Part shown: in pieces, positions 52,923 through 63,430 of the stretch
How the letters are laid out: each line of letters begins with the position of its first letter
How positions within the stretch are numbered: the stretch's first letter is position 1
Source: Actinomycetes bacterium
GTDB taxonomy: Bacteria > Actinomycetota > Thermoleophilia > RBG-16-64-13
NCBI GenBank assembly: GCA_024637035.1
Contig: JAGXFW010000016.1
Coordinates: forward strand, 62,001 to 126,000
Length of the DNA: 64,000 bases
Direction of reading: 5' to 3'
Notes under the pieces: model-generated
What the model was told of the DNA's origin: nothing
Database searches by the model: none
What the model saw: the letters and a program-made list of their open reading frames with translations, nothing else
Program-made: the position numbers and the translations under genes

Positions 52923-55199
52923 TCAGGCGAACCACAGCGGGTCCACATCAACGAGAATATCGAGTCCGCGGCTTACGTACGGGCCGCGATACTTCTCCAA
53001 AGCTCTTGCTACCACGCGATGCGCCCTCTCAGAGCGAGGGTCGGCCACGACGATCTGTCGCCTCTCCCTGCCTCGCACACGGGGCACCCGGGCGGGACCT
53101 CGCACATCTTCCAGCTTCGAACGGAGCTTCTCGGCGAGATACTCACCGCCCGCTTCGACTTTGCCTTCCGCCGAGCCACTCACGACGAGTCGGATGAGAT
53201 CGCGATACGGCGGGTATCCCAATGCCTCACGCGCGAGGAGTTCCTCGCGATAGAATCCGTGCCTGTCCCGAGCGATGGACATTCTAATACAGGGCACATC
53301 CGGATTCCAGGTTTGCACGAGCACCCGTCCCGGGTGCTCTGCTCGACCAGCCCGCCCGGCCACTTGGGTCAGGAGTTGATAGGTCCGTTCCCCGGCACGG
53401 AAGTCCGGCAGGTACAACCCGGTGTCCGCATCAACCACCACGACGAGGGTCACGAGCGGGAAGTCGTGGCCCTTGGCTACCATCTGTGTGCCCACGAGCA
53501 CCGCGGGCGTCGTGGACGCGAACCGGTCGAGTATCTGAGACACCCTGGTACCGCTGGTGACCACGTCGGAATCCAGTCGGAACAGATTCTCGCGGGGAGT
53601 CACACGCATCAACTCGTCCACCACGCGTTCGGTGCCGGGTGCTCCCCTCCTCAAAGCTGCCGAGTCGCAGGCCGGACAGATACCCGGAACCGGGGTGCGC
53701 AAGCCGCATGAGTGGCACATGAGGGCCCTCGTCGAGCGGTGGTACGTGAGCGACACCTCGCACTGCGGGCACATCACCACGTGACCGCACCCCTCGCATA
53801 GAAGGTACGAGGCGTATCCACGGCGGTTGAGCAGAACCACAGCCTGCCGACCGGCCTGGAGGGTCTGGCGCAAGGCCGCCGCGGCCAGTGGCGCCAGAAC
53901 CGAGCTGCCGCTCTGTCTGCGCATGTCGATCACTTCCACGTCCGGCAAGACGACCCCCGCAGGGCGCCGCGTCAGCTCGAGAGGAGTCCCGGAACGGTGC
54001 AGGATCTCGCATCCGGGAGTGGCGGTTCCTTCAACGAGCAGCCCGTTGCAGCGTTCGACCAGGCGTCGGGCCACCCAGCGGGCGTCGTACCGGGGTTCGT
54101 CGTCCTGTTTGTAGGACGAGTCGTGTGCTTCGTCGATGACGACGAGTCGGAGCCGAGGCACCGGAGTGAAGACGGCCGAACGCGCCCCCACGACCACCTG
54201 CGCTTCGCCGCGTGCCGCCCGATCGTACTCCCGCGCTCGACGCGCGGGCGACAACCCGCTGTGCAGCACGGCCACACGATCTCCGAAACGGGCGCGCAGT
54301 CGGCTTGCGAGTCGCACCGTGAGCGCTATCTCAGGCACTAGGACGATCGCACCGTCCCCATCCGCCAGAACGTCGTCCAGCAGGCGCAGGTATACCTCGG
54401 TCTTCCCGCTGCCTGTGACGCCCCAGAGCAGACGCTCGCCGCAGCGACGACTCCCCAGGGCCCGTCTGAGAGCACTCAAGGCCTCGTCTTGCTCTTCGGA
54501 AAGCTGAAGCGGTGGATCCTCAGGCCCCTCCGCGAGCTCGGCACTGGAGTTTTCGGGAACCGGATTCTCAGCGGCCTCGAGCGACAGACGAGCTTCTTTC
54601 TCGAGGAGGCCCCGGGCCACGAGGGTGTTGACCACACTCCTGCTCACACCTGCGAGTCCGCACAGCTTCGTGACCGGTAGCCCCTCGGGCGGAACCCGAT
54701 CAAGGGTTCCGCGCTGAAGGGCGGTTAGGGTCGGGGCGTCCCGAGGGCCGGGTGAGAGAGCCACGCGCGCGCCGGGTTTCGAGCCGCCCGCCTGGGGTCC
54801 TTTCGGGGGCACGACCCATGCTACCGTCGGCGCCGGCCGGAGTTCCCGAGGCGCCAGGTGATGGGCGGGGATGACTGCCTGAAGACAGGCCCCCAAAGGC
54901 GCCAGGTAATGGTCCGACATGGTGCGCGCCAGGATCAGAGACGACTCATCGAGGTGGTGTGGTGCCGGAACGGCGAATCGCAACTTCGAGGCGGCTACCT
55001 CACCGCTGCCTCCTACGGCGACGACGACCCCGTTGACGCTACGACGTCCGAAGGGCATGCGCACGATGGTTCCCACGTGCGCGCCCGGGGCGTGTTCGGC
55101 GGCGATGAGGTAGTCGAAGGCCTCTCGCCCCAAGGAGCGCACCTTGAGAAGTGGTACGACTTGTACGACGAGTGGGTCTGTGCCTGCCGCCGGTGTCAC
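52923..55199 (-). CDS. priA: Primosomal replication restart helicase PriA
   Basis: Restarts collapsed forks. Seen: N-terminal DNA-binding domains, a winged helix (about 200-240), Walker A GVTGSGKTE, DEAH in VIDEAHDSS, and the zinc domain with eight cysteines (CEGC, CPQC, CHSC, CPAC). GTG at 55199 just after AGGAGAA gives 758 aa; an earlier start at 55340 would overlap metK by 107 bp. First in the priA-def-fmt-rpe order common in bacteria. Confidence 0.95.
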   Translation of the reverse strand: MTPAAGTDPLVVQVVPLLKVRSLGREAFDYLIAAEHAPGAHVGTIVRMPFGRRSVNGVVVAVGGSGEVAASKLRFAVPAPHHLDESSLILARTMSDHYLAPLGACLQAVIPAHHLAPRELRPAPTVAWVVPPKGPQAGGSKPGARVALSPGPRDAPTLTALQRGTLDRVPPEGLPVTKLCGLAGVSRSVVNTLVARGLLEKEARLSLEAAENPVPENSSAELAEGPEDPPLQLSEEQDEALSALRRALGSRRCGERLLWGVTGSGKTEVYLRLLDDVLADGDGAIVLVPEIALTVRLASRLRARFGDRVAVLHSGLSPARRAREYDRAARGEAQVVVGARSAVFTPVPRLRLVVIDEAHDSSYKQDDEPRYDARWVARRLVERCNGLLVEGTATPGCEILHRSGTPLELTRRPAGVVLPDVEVIDMRRQSGSSVLAPLAAAALRQTLQAGRQAVVLLNRRGYASYLLCEGCGHVVMCPQCEVSLTYHRSTRALMCHSCGLRTPVPGICPACDSAALRRGAPGTERVVDELMRVTPRENLFRLDSDVVTSGTRVSQILDRFASTTPAVLVGTQMVAKGHDFPLVTLVVVVDADTGLYLPDFRAGERTYQLLTQVAGRAGRAEHPGRVLVQTWNPDVPCIRMSIARDRHGFYREELLAREALGYPPYRDLIRLVVSGSAEGKVEAGGEYLAEKLRSKLEDVRGPARVPRVRGRERRQIVVADPRSERAHRVVARALEKYRGPYVSRGLDILVDVDPLWFA

Positions 55200-55233
55200 T
55201 TCTCCTCGGCCTCCGGCCGGCCCGCCGGCAGGA

Positions 55234-56445
55234 TTATCCGATGCCGGCCTCACTCCGCAGAACCGCGGCCTTGTCGGTACGCTCCCACGTGAAGTCGTGA
55301 TCCTCACGTCCGAAATGGCCGTACGCCGCCGTTTTCTCATAGATCGGGCGGAGCAGGTCGAGGTCGCGGATTATCGCGGCCGGGCGGAGATCGAAGTGCG
55401 CACGCACGAGCTCGGCGATCGTTCCGGTGTCCACCGACTCAGTGCCGAAGCACTCAACGGTGACGCTCACCGGATGAGCCACGCCGATAGCGTAGGCGAG
55501 CTCTATCTCACACCGATCAGCCAGGCCGGCAGCCACGACGTTCTTCGCGACGTAGCGCGCAGCGTACGCCGCCGAGCGATCGACCTTCGAGGGGTCCTTG
55601 CCAGAGAACGCCCCACCGCCGTGACGACCGAAACCGCCGTAGGTGTCCACGATGATCTTCCGGCCGGTGAGACCGGTGTCACCCATGGGACCACCCACCA
55701 CGAACTTGCCCGTCGGATTGACATACAGTGCGGTCTCCCTGAACGAAGGATCGTACAGACCTTCGGGCAGCACAGGCCGGATCACGTGCTCGATCAGGTC
55801 CGGACGCATGAGGGTGTCGATGTCGATGCCGTCCTTGTGCTGGCTCGAGATGACGATAGCCGTGATGAACTCCGGGCGGCCGTCACGGTACCGCACGGTG
55901 ACCTGACTCTTCGCATCGGGGCGCAGATAGGGCATCAGCTCTCCGCGTCGCACCTCGCTGGCTCGGCGCACGAGCTTATGCGCAAGATGGATGGGCAGCG
56001 GCATCAAGGCCTCGGTGTCCCGACACGCATACCCGAACATCATGCCTTGATCGCCGGCACCCTGCGCGTCGAGCGCGTCGACATCGCCGGCGTCCGTGCG
56101 ATGCTCGAACGCGTCATTGACACCCTGGGCGATGTCGGGCGATTGCTCGTGGATGCTGGTGATGATCCCGCACGTTTCCGCGTCGAACCCGTATTTGGCC
56201 CTCGTATACCCGATACGCGCGATGGTCTTCCGGGCGATCGAAGGGATGTCCACGTAGGTCTCGGTGGTGATCTCGCCGGCGATGACGACCAAGCCGTTGG
56301 TGATCAGAGTCTCGCATGCTACGCGCCCTCTGGGATCATCGGCGAGTACGGCATCCAAGACCGCATCGGAGATCTGATCCGCCATCTTGTCGGGATGGCC
56401 TTCGCTCACCGATTCAGACGTGAAAAGGAACTCCCTACCGTTCAA
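55234..56445 (-). CDS. metK: S-adenosylmethionine synthetase
   Basis: Makes SAM from ATP and methionine. Seen: [25 protein letters not shown], and the P-loop-like [19 protein letters not shown] start at 56445, six bases after a perfect AGGAGG, gives 403 aa. In-frame sequence upstream of it is not MetK-like. It supplies the SAM used by QueA and RsmD elsewhere in the window. Confidence 0.97.
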   Translation of the reverse strand: MNGREFLFTSESVSEGHPDKMADQISDAVLDAVLADDPRGRVACETLITNGLVVIAGEITTETYVDIPSIARKTIARIGYTRAKYGFDAETCGIITSIHEQSPDIAQGVNDAFEHRTDAGDVDALDAQGAGDQGMMFGYACRDTEALMPLPIHLAHKLVRRASEVRRGELMPYLRPDAKSQVTVRYRDGRPEFITAIVISSQHKDGIDIDTLMRPDLIEHVIRPVLPEGLYDPSFRETALYVNPTGKFVVGGPMGDTGLTGRKIIVDTYGGFGRHGGGAFSGKDPSKVDRSAAYAARYVAKNVVAAGLADRCEIELAYAIGVAHPVSVTVECFGTESVDTGTIAELVRAHFDLRPAAIIRDLDLLRPIYEKTAAYGHFGREDHDFTWERTDKAAVLRSEAGIG

Positions 56446-56488
56446 CAGTAACCTCCTGAAGGCGCAGGACGGGCCTACGCGTAGATTC

Positions 56489-56797
56489 CTACCATTTCGC
56501 TGCCGTTTCGAGGTCGTCCTCTGAGCGGCTTCCGTGCTCTTGCTCGAAGGGGATGAGCAACTTGATATCTTCGATCCTGACCACCAGGCTCTCGCACATC
56601 TTCGCGGGCTCAGTGGGTGAATCAACCGGGCGGAACGTAGCCGCGGTCAGCACCAAGAATCTGACAGCGGCGTCGTTGATGATGTCCGAAACACGCTCCC
56701 TGTAGCCGCCCGGCTTCGTGTGGAGCAGTCCGCTGATGACGTATTCGTCGGTGTACAGCTTGACTCGCACCGGTACCGTCGTCACTCTGGTCGCCAC
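56489..56797 (-). CDS. Small protein of unknown function
   Basis: 102 aa; beta-rich N terminus ([20 protein letters not shown]), [21 protein letters not shown], and a segment that reads like an interface ([20 protein letters not shown]), then an acidic end. No signal peptide or membrane helix. Not assigned to a family; the layout suggests a small beta-barrel. GTG start with GGAGGT six bases upstream supports expression. Located between the thioesterase gene and metK. Confidence 0.75.
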   Translation of the reverse strand: MATRVTTVPVRVKLYTDEYVISGLLHTKPGGYRERVSDIINDAAVRFLVLTAATFRPVDSPTEPAKMCESLVVRIEDIKLLIPFEQEHGSRSEDDLETAAKW

Positions 56798-56812
56798 GCG
56801 GAACCTCCGATC

Positions 56813-57214
56813 CTAGGTGCTCGACACGACTCGTTCGCGAAGCCGCTCCGCGAACCCGTCGAGCCGAACGATGTACCTCCCGTGTGTGCCCTCTCCGATC
56901 AGTCCTGCTGCATCATGCGCGGTCAACGTGAATAGCACCCGTCGGCCCTCGACCTCGCTCACCACTGCCCTCGCAACGACCTTCATGCCCACCGGCGTGG
57001 GCGCAAGATGGCGCACATCGACGTGGGTCCCTACACTCGCCTGGCCGTCGGGAAGATCGCCGAGGGCCCGGATCGCGGCCGCCTCCATGAGTGCGATCAT
57101 CGACGGAGTAGACAGGCCGTCGACCGCCCCCGACCCTATGGCCGCGGCCGTCATGGTCTGATCGACCTGCGCCTCAAGACTGCCCTCGCGCCCTATTTCG
57201 ATATCGTAGCTCAT
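56813..57214 (-). CDS. FlK-like hotdog thioesterase
   Basis: 133 aa resembling fluoroacetyl-CoA-thioesterase-type hotdog enzymes: LSTPSMIALMEAAAIRAL (Thr and Glu of the active-site helix) and VGTHVDVRHLAPTPVG with the conserved His. It should hydrolyse small acyl-CoA thioesters; physiological substrate unknown. Next to a phenylacetate-CoA-ligase-type gene, so it may act as a safety valve for its acyl-CoA product (inference). ATG start. Confidence 0.85.
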   Translation of the reverse strand: MSYDIEIGREGSLEAQVDQTMTAAAIGSGAVDGLSTPSMIALMEAAAIRALGDLPDGQASVGTHVDVRHLAPTPVGMKVVARAVVSEVEGRRVLFTLTAHDAAGLIGEGTHGRYIVRLDGFAERLRERVVSST

Positions 57215-57238
57215 TCGCCTGCCCTGGTCGGTGGCTCG

Positions 57239-58537
57239 TCAGCGTTTGTCGATCACCCGACGCGCCTTGCCTGTGTGTCGCGGAAGTGTCTTCGGCTCGA
57301 CCAGCTTCACCCTGGCACGCACACTGAGCTCTTCTTGAAGCCGATCCTCCACCTGCCTCTCGAACTCCACCAGACGCCGCATCGCGTCTGGGAAGAAGGA
57401 GGGCTCCACCTCGATCTGCACGACCATCTCGTCGAGTGCTCCCTTGCGATCGATCAGGATCTGGAAGTGTGGTTCTACGCCCTCGACCGCCATGAGGACT
57501 TCTTCCACCTGCGACGGGAAGACGTTCACACCACGCACGATCATCATGTCGTCTGTGCGGGCGTACACCTTGGTATGACGGGCGAACGTGCGGCCGCAGG
57601 CGCAGGGTCGATAGCTCAGACTTGCCAGATCGCCCGTGCGATAGCGTAATACAGGAACAGCTTCCTTCGTGAGCGAGGTGAACACCAACTCACCTTCCTT
57701 GCCTTCGGGAAGCTCCTCCCCCGTCTCCGGATCGACCACTTCGACGATGAAGTGATCCTCGTTGACGTGGAGTCCGTCCTTGAGGTGACACTCTCCGGAC
57801 ATGCCTGGACCCATGACTTCTGACAGCCCATAGTTGTCGGTGGCACTGATGCCCATCCTGCGTTCGAGTTCTTCGCGCACCGCATTCGTCCAGGGCTCCG
57901 CGCCGAACAGACCCACGCGTAGGTGGAGGTCGTCGAAGCTGAACCCCATGTCCACGGCGGCCTCGGCGATGTAGAGCGCGTACGAGGGTGTCGATACGAG
58001 CACCGTCGTGCCGTAGTCACGCATGATAGTCAGCTGTCGGCGGGTGTTCCCGGTCGAGGCCGGGATGACCATCGCGCCTATGCGTTCCAGGCCCGCATGC
58101 AGACCGAACGCTCCCGTCTGCATGCCGTAGCCGAAGGCCACCTGAGCCACGTCGTGGGGGCGGGCGCCTCCGGCGGTGACGCCCCTCGCGCACAGTTCGG
58201 CCCACGTGTTGAGATCGCCCCGCGTGTAACCGACAACGGTAGGACGACTGGTGGTGCCGGTGGAGGAATGAACGCGCACCACACGTTCGAGCGGCACGGC
58301 GAAGAGACCGTAGGGGTACGACTCCTTAAATGCGTCTTTGGTAGTGAACGGCACCTTGCCGAGATCGTCCAGCGAGCGGATGTCCTGCGGCTTCAAACCC
58401 GCCTTCTCCCATGAATCCCGGTAGAAGGGGACGTTCGTGACCGCCCAACGCAGCGACATGTGCAGCCGCTTCGTCTGGAGATCGCGAAGCTGATCGCGAT
58501 CCATGGTCTCGTACTCGCGGTTCCAGATCTGGTTCAT
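57239..58537 (-). CDS. Phenylacetate-CoA ligase-type adenylate-forming enzyme
   Basis: 432 aa. PaaK family: ATP motif [16 protein letters not shown]5-type [20 protein letters not shown], and the C-terminal [14 protein letters not shown]. Such enzymes activate arylacetates (phenylacetate, indoleacetate) to CoA thioesters. No aerobic paa pathway is present; in anaerobes these ligases partner with arylpyruvate ferredoxin oxidoreductases. The ATG overlaps the livF stop (ATGA), so it is cotranscribed with the ABC importer. Confidence 0.9.
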   Translation of the reverse strand: MNQIWNREYETMDRDQLRDLQTKRLHMSLRWAVTNVPFYRDSWEKAGLKPQDIRSLDDLGKVPFTTKDAFKESYPYGLFAVPLERVVRVHSSTGTTSRPTVVGYTRGDLNTWAELCARGVTAGGARPHDVAQVAFGYGMQTGAFGLHAGLERIGAMVIPASTGNTRRQLTIMRDYGTTVLVSTPSYALYIAEAAVDMGFSFDDLHLRVGLFGAEPWTNAVREELERRMGISATDNYGLSEVMGPGMSGECHLKDGLHVNEDHFIVEVVDPETGEELPEGKEGELVFTSLTKEAVPVLRYRTGDLASLSYRPCACGRTFARHTKVYARTDDMMIVRGVNVFPSQVEEVLMAVEGVEPHFQILIDRKGALDEMVVQIEVEPSFFPDAMRRLVEFERQVEDRLQEELSVRARVKLVEPKTLPRHTGKARRVIDKR

Positions 58538-59283
58538 TCGGTCTCCGTCCTAGCTCCGCCGCCGCCCCCACGCTGCCCAAAGTAGATGGCCTGCAATTCG
58601 GGGTTGTCGAGGAGCGCTGAGGCGCTGTCCTCGAGGACGACCCTCCCCCGCTCCATCACCATGCCCCTATGGGCCAGTTTGAGGGCGATCATCGCGTCCT
58701 GCTCCACCAGAAGCATCCCAAGACCCCTCGAATTCAGCTCCCGGAGCGTCGTGAAGATCTCTTTCACGAGAAGGGGTGCAAGTCCCATCGAGGGCTCGTC
58801 TAAGAGTAGCATCTCGGGCTCAGCCATGAGGGCCCTGCCTATGGCGAGCATCTGTTGCTCGCCTCCCGATAGTGTTCCCGCCTGCTGGCGTCGTCGCTCC
58901 CCCAATCGCGGGAACATCGCGAACACCTCGTCGCGCTTCTCACGGAAGGGGCGACCACCTCTGCGACGCGAGTAGGCTCCGAGCTCCAAGTTCTCCTCCA
59001 CGTTCATCGGTCCGAAGAGTTGTCTCCCTTCAGGGATCTGCACCAAGCCGAGGCCAGCCCGCGCCTCGACACTCGATCGAGCCAGCGGGCTCCCTTTGAA
59101 CGTGACGGTTCCTCCCCAGAGCGGGATCAGGCCGGAGACCGCCTTCAACAGGGTGGTCTTGCCGGCTCCGTTCGCCCCGACGATGGTCACGATCTCGCCG
59201 TCGCCGACGGTGAGGTCGACATCGTGCAAGATCTGGATGCGACCGTATCCGGCGGATACTTGCGAGAGACTCAGCGCGCTCAT
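58534..59283 (-). CDS. livF: Branched-chain amino acid-type ABC transporter ATPase LivF
   Basis: 249 aa; Walker [10 protein letters not shown], signature LSGGEQQ, Walker [13 protein letters not shown], and the LivF-type [18 protein letters not shown] overlaps the livG stop as ATGA. C-terminal Gly-rich tail. Confidence 0.95.
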   Translation of the reverse strand: MSALSLSQVSAGYGRIQILHDVDLTVGDGEIVTIVGANGAGKTTLLKAVSGLIPLWGGTVTFKGSPLARSSVEARAGLGLVQIPEGRQLFGPMNVEENLELGAYSRRRGGRPFREKRDEVFAMFPRLGERRRQQAGTLSGGEQQMLAIGRALMAEPEMLLLDEPSMGLAPLLVKEIFTTLRELNSRGLGMLLVEQDAMIALKLAHRGMVMERGRVVLEDSASALLDNPELQAIYFGQRGGGGGARTETE

Positions 59284-60041
59284 AGGTCTTCGCCCAGATA
59301 GGCTTTGATCACTTCCGGGTCGTTGCGGATCATGAGCGGCGGTCCCTCCGCGATCTTCTTGCCGTAGTCCAGCACCACCACCTCGTCCGAGATGTCCATC
59401 ACAAATCCCATGTCGTGCTCAACCAGGAGGATGGTGACACCATCATCCCGTACTCGGCGTACGATCTCGGCCAGTTGGGCCGTCTCCTCGTTGTTGAGAC
59501 CAGCGGCTGGCTCGTCAAGCAGTAGTATCGTCGGCTCCGAGGCCAGTGAGCGCGCGATCTCGAGTAGGTGCCGATCTCCCACCGGGAGATTGCCGGCCGA
59601 CTCGTGGGCCCTGTCGCCCAACCCGACGCGCCGCAGCGTGCGAAGCGAGGCATCGGCCACTGCTGTCTCCTCGCGGCGATGTCGCGGCATAGTCAAGAAC
59701 GCTGAAAAAATCCCGGCGTGACCGCGCGCATACCGCCCTACCTTGACGTTGTCCAACACCGACATGTCGTCGAACACCTTGCTGTGTTGGAAAGTGCGGC
59801 CCACGCCCAAGCGGCTCGCCACGTGCGGGGAAAGCCTTCCGAGGTCTTTGTCGCGGAAGAAGACATGCCCCGAGGTGGGTCGATCGATCCCCGAGATCAG
59901 GTTGAAAAGAGTGGTCTTGCCTGCGCCGTTCGGCCCGATCAACGCCTTCACCTGTCCCTCGTGAAGGCTGAAGGACACGTCCTTGAGCGCTTCGAGACCT
60001 CCGAAGTGCTTCGAGACACTCTCCACTCGGAGCAGAGCCAT
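59280..60041 (-). CDS. livG: Branched-chain amino acid-type ABC transporter ATPase LivG
   Basis: 253 aa; Walker A GPNGAGKTT, LivG-type RTFQHSKVFDDMSVLDNV, LLLDEPAAGLNNEE, and the C-terminal IRNDPEVIKAYLG. The signature reads LPVGDRHLLEIARS, a slight deviation from LSxGQ that is common in LivG. Overlaps the livM stop by one base. Confidence 0.95.
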   Translation of the reverse strand: MALLRVESVSKHFGGLEALKDVSFSLHEGQVKALIGPNGAGKTTLFNLISGIDRPTSGHVFFRDKDLGRLSPHVASRLGVGRTFQHSKVFDDMSVLDNVKVGRYARGHAGIFSAFLTMPRHRREETAVADASLRTLRRVGLGDRAHESAGNLPVGDRHLLEIARSLASEPTILLLDEPAAGLNNEETAQLAEIVRRVRDDGVTILLVEHDMGFVMDISDEVVVLDYGKKIAEGPPLMIRNDPEVIKAYLGEDL

Positions 60042-61048
60042 CAGGAGCCTCCCCTGGGCTCTGGTCCGGTCACAGGGCCCGCACGCGACCCCCGGAAGCG
60101 CTCGCGCACCTTGGCGACCAAGGTCCTGAAGCTCACCAACCCTCCCGGCAAGAAGATCATGGTCAGGATCAGCATGACTCCGAAGACGAGCTGTGTGTAG
60201 TCCTGGTTATAGCGTTTCAGGTATTCGGGGAGCAGAATCATGAGCGCCGATCCCCACACGGCGCCCCACACGTTGCCCAGCCCACCGATGACCACGGTCG
60301 TCACAAGGATGACCGAGAAGATGATGGTGTAGCTCACCGGACTCACGTAGTGAACGTAGTGCACGTAGAAGCTCCCGGCGATACTCGCGAACACAGCCGA
60401 GACCATGAGCACTTGGACCTTGCGGAACGAGGTGTTGACGCCAAGAGACATGGCGGCGATCTCCGCCCGATGAAGCCCTCTCAGCGAGCGGCCGACCCGT
60501 GAATCGACCAGGTTCAGCGAGATGCGAAGCATGAGGAGCGCCACTCCCCAGACCAGCCAATGGAACATCTGCGCATTGCCGAAGTCGATGCTCCCGATGG
60601 TCAGCGACGGGATGCCGCCGATACCGTCGGTGCCATTGGTCAGCCACTTGAGCTGCACGAGCAAAATGTAGACGATCTCGCCGAAGCCTAGCGTCGCCAT
60701 GGCCAAGTAGTGCCCCTTGAGCTTCAGGGTGGGCACTCCGATCAGCCCGGCGACGGCCGCGGCGAGCACTGCCGACAGGAGCATCGCCAGCCAGGGGTCC
60801 ATGCTCCAGCGAGTGGTCATGATGGCCGAGCCGTATGCCCCGATGCCGGCGAAGGCGGCATGGCCCAAGGAGATCTGGCCTGCCTGCCCCATGAGCAGGT
60901 TCAACCCAAGCACGATCATGAGACGCGTGGCCATGAAGGCGAGTATCGAAAGATAGTAGATGTTGCCCGTGAAGAGCGGCGCGGACAAGATGACGATGGA
61001 AAAGGCGATGTACCACACGTGACGTCGCAAGAAGGCCAAGATGGGCAT
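60041..61048 (-). CDS. livM: Branched-chain amino acid-type ABC transporter permease LivM
   Basis: 335 aa, about eight to nine transmembrane helices. Family motifs: GQAGQISLGHAAFAGIGAY and LKLKGHYLAMATLGFGEI, with VGRSLRGLHRAEIAAMSLGV as the ATPase-contact loop. ATG at 61048 after GAGG, six bases past livH; the frame upstream of it is not part of the protein. Confidence 0.95.
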   Translation of the reverse strand: MPILAFLRRHVWYIAFSIVILSAPLFTGNIYYLSILAFMATRLMIVLGLNLLMGQAGQISLGHAAFAGIGAYGSAIMTTRWSMDPWLAMLLSAVLAAAVAGLIGVPTLKLKGHYLAMATLGFGEIVYILLVQLKWLTNGTDGIGGIPSLTIGSIDFGNAQMFHWLVWGVALLMLRISLNLVDSRVGRSLRGLHRAEIAAMSLGVNTSFRKVQVLMVSAVFASIAGSFYVHYVHYVSPVSYTIIFSVILVTTVVIGGLGNVWGAVWGSALMILLPEYLKRYNQDYTQLVFGVMLILTMIFLPGGLVSFRTLVAKVRERFRGSRAGPVTGPEPRGGS

Positions 61049-61053
61049 GGTCC

Positions 61054-61944
61054 TCAGACCTTCTCGACCGAGCGGCCGCCGAACAGGCCTTGCGGCTTGA
61101 CGAACAACACGATCAGCAGGATCAGGAACGCCACGGCGTCCTTGTAGCCGGAAGCGCCCGACATGGGCAGGGCTCCGATGGTCAGGGTCTCGAGGATGCC
61201 CAAGGTGAGGCCGCCGAACACGGCCCCCGCGGGATTGCCAAGACCGCCGAGGATGGCGGCGGCGAAGCCTTTTAGACCAAGGATCGCGCCATAGCTGTAC
61301 CCCATGAAGCTCACCGGCGTGATCATGACCCCGCCGGCCGCCGATATAGCCGCGCTCATGCCGAACGACAGAAGCACCACCTTGGAGTACGAGATGCCCA
61401 TCAGGCGCGCGGCGCCCGCGTTCACCGAACAGGCCCTCACCGCTTTGCCCGTGAGCGTGCGACGGTAGAAGACCTGCAGAGCCACGACGATCACCAGGGT
61501 CAGGCCCAGCACCCACAATGTCTGGGGCAGGATCGTGGCCTCGGACACCTTGATCGGTGTATCCCCCGTGAAGGGGGGCAGAGGGAGGGACTCTCGTCCC
61601 CATATGATCATTGCGGCAGTCCTGAGCGCCAACGACGCTCCGACCGTCACGATGATCTGCGCCAAGATCCCAGCCGAGTGCAGCGGCCGGATCGCCAGCA
61701 GTTGGAATACGACCCCCACCACGGCCACGATAGCCACGGCTCCCAAGGCCGCAAGCACGAGGGGGGCCCCCGCGTCGTGCAAGCTGACTGCCGTGAGCCC
61801 TCCGAGCATCACGAACTCACCCTGAGCGAAGTTGATGACGTCGGTGGCGTTGTAGATGAGCGTGAAACCGAGCGCGGTGAGCGCGTAGATGCTTCCGGTC
61901 GTGACACCGCTGAAGACGTATTGCAGGAACTGATCGAAGGTCAC
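61054..61944 (-). CDS. livH: Branched-chain amino acid-type ABC transporter permease LivH
   Basis: 296 aa, about eight helices. Family motifs: GSIYALTALGFTLIYNATD, INFAQGEFVMLG and GGLGNPAGAVFGGLTLGILE. GTG start with AGGGG about six bases upstream. First gene downstream of the binding protein, separated from it by a hairpin. Confidence 0.95.
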   Translation of the reverse strand: MTFDQFLQYVFSGVTTGSIYALTALGFTLIYNATDVINFAQGEFVMLGGLTAVSLHDAGAPLVLAALGAVAIVAVVGVVFQLLAIRPLHSAGILAQIIVTVGASLALRTAAMIIWGRESLPLPPFTGDTPIKVSEATILPQTLWVLGLTLVIVVALQVFYRRTLTGKAVRACSVNAGAARLMGISYSKVVLLSFGMSAAISAAGGVMITPVSFMGYSYGAILGLKGFAAAILGGLGNPAGAVFGGLTLGILETLTIGALPMSGASGYKDAVAFLILLIVLFVKPQGLFGGRSVEKV

Positions 61945-61982
61945 GGCGCCCCTACAGGTTCAGGGTTGGACGGAAGGAAGAC

Positions 61983-62016
61983 AGACGGTGGCCGGCCAAG
62001 TGGCCGGCCACCGTCT
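61983..62016 (-). terminator. Intercistronic hairpin between binding-protein and permease genes
   Basis: A 16-bp perfect inverted repeat (61983-61998 / 62001-62016) starting 12 bp after the binding-protein stop, followed on the minus strand by CTGTCTTCCTTCC. A partial terminator or RNA-stabilising structure here would give more binding protein than permease. Confidence 0.75.
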
Positions 62017-62028
62017 CAGCAGCAGATG

Positions 62029-63240
62029 TTACTGAGGAGCGAGGACCCACGTCCCGCCTTCGATCATGACCACGGTAAGATCGTCCGGGGTCAGACCGTC
62101 ATGGTCGGTGGGTGAGTAGTTGTACACGCCGTCGGGAGTGATAACACCCTTGGTCTCGTTCAGGGCCTTCTGGATGTCGGCGGCCTCAGTGCTGCCGGCA
62201 CGGTTGATGGCCTCGAGCACGAGCGTCAGTCCTCCGAACGCATGTCCGGCGAAGGTGGGCGGCGGGTTGCCCGTCGCCGCGGTGAACGCCGCCACGAACT
62301 GGTCGACGATCGCCTTCTGGGCCGGATCCGTGAACGATGCGGGCACGAGGAGACGGCCGGCAGGGAAGATCACGCCTTCGCCCGCGTCACCGGCCAAGTC
62401 GATGAACGACTTGTTGGCGATGCCGTGGCTGCCGACGTACGGCTGCGTCATGCCGAGTTGCTTCATGTTCTTGGCGGCGATAGCGGGCCCTGGGTTGGTG
62501 CCCCAGACCACTACGACGTCCGGCGACGCGCCCTTGATCTTGGTGAGCTGAGCCGTGATGTCGGTGTCCTCGTTCTTGTACGACTCGGTGGCGACGATCT
62601 CGAGACCGAAGTCGGCCGCCCGGGCTGCGATGTCGGCCGAACCGGAGGCGCCGTAGGCGTTCTCATCATGGAGCACAGCGATCTTCGTGAGCTTCATGGT
62701 GTTCTGGATGTAGCCGAGAGCTGCGCCGACGGCCAAGAAGTCGCGCGGCGGTGCACGCCAGGTCCAGTCGACCGGAGGATCAGTGATCTTGTTGGATGCG
62801 GCGAGCGCCATCAGCGGCATGCCGGCTGCTTCGGTGATCGGCTTGATGGCCAGGGTGGAAGCCGAGATCGAGCTACCGAGGATCGCCACGACCTTGTCTT
62901 GCTGGATCAGCTTGTTGACAGCCGTGACGGCTTCGGTCGGGTTGCTCTGGTCGTCCTCGATGATGATCTTGACGGGCCGTCCCAGGATGCCGACCTTGTT
63001 GATCTCGGCTTCGAGCATCACAAGCGCTGCGCGCTCAGGCTCGCCGAGCGGAGACGCCGGGCCGGTTGCCGAGACTATGGCGCCTATGACGATAGGATCG
63101 CCACTCGGGCCCGCCACCTCGGTGGTCGTGGTCTCCGCGGCGACGGTGGTCGTGGTGGTCGTTTCGCCGCACCCCGCGACCAGAAGCATCGCGAAGGCCA
63201 CCACCAGAGCGACGACCAAGACTACGTGACTTCTTCTCAT
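62029..63240 (-). CDS. ABC transporter substrate-binding lipoprotein (LivK/BraC family)
   Basis: 403 aa. Signal peptide with lipobox ending at Cys24 (LVAGC), a Thr-rich linker, then a type I periplasmic-binding fold (PIVIGAIVSATGPASPLGE, VVAILGSSISASTLAI). It captures amino acids or small carboxylates for LivHMGF; specificity cannot be read. ATG start with AAGGGGGAG upstream. First transporter gene after promoter 63347-63376. Confidence 0.95.
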   Translation of the reverse strand: MRRSHVVLVVALVVAFAMLLVAGCGETTTTTTVAAETTTTEVAGPSGDPIVIGAIVSATGPASPLGEPERAALVMLEAEINKVGILGRPVKIIIEDDQSNPTEAVTAVNKLIQQDKVVAILGSSISASTLAIKPITEAAGMPLMALAASNKITDPPVDWTWRAPPRDFLAVGAALGYIQNTMKLTKIAVLHDENAYGASGSADIAARAADFGLEIVATESYKNEDTDITAQLTKIKGASPDVVVVWGTNPGPAIAAKNMKQLGMTQPYVGSHGIANKSFIDLAGDAGEGVIFPAGRLLVPASFTDPAQKAIVDQFVAAFTAATGNPPPTFAGHAFGGLTLVLEAINRAGSTEAADIQKALNETKGVITPDGVYNYSPTDHDGLTPDDLTVVMIEGGTWVLAPQ

Positions 63241-63346
63241 CTGTGCTCCCCCTTGTCGGCTTGCCCAATCGGGGGCCGAAGTCCACATCGCCTCGGCACC
63301 CCCGCGCACCTACCAGTGCGCCCCTCAAACAACTGCTACCAGCCCA

Positions 63347-63376
63347 ACTATAGACGAGAACTCCTCTCGCCTACAA
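63347..63376 (-). promoter_or_regulatory. Promoter of the liv-paaK operon with dyad in the spacer
   Basis: Minus-strand TTGTAG (63371-63376), 18-nt spacer, TATAGT (63347-63352). The spacer has CGAGA-GGAGT-TCTCG, a five-bp inverted repeat suited to an operator. The ~100-nt leader that follows contains a strong bulged hairpin (CGGGG.GCCGA / TCGGC.CCCCG). Confidence 0.55.
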
Positions 63377-63430
63377 CGCCGGAGCCGCCCTACAGAACAG
63401 CCACGAAGATTCGACGGCGCGACGGCGGTC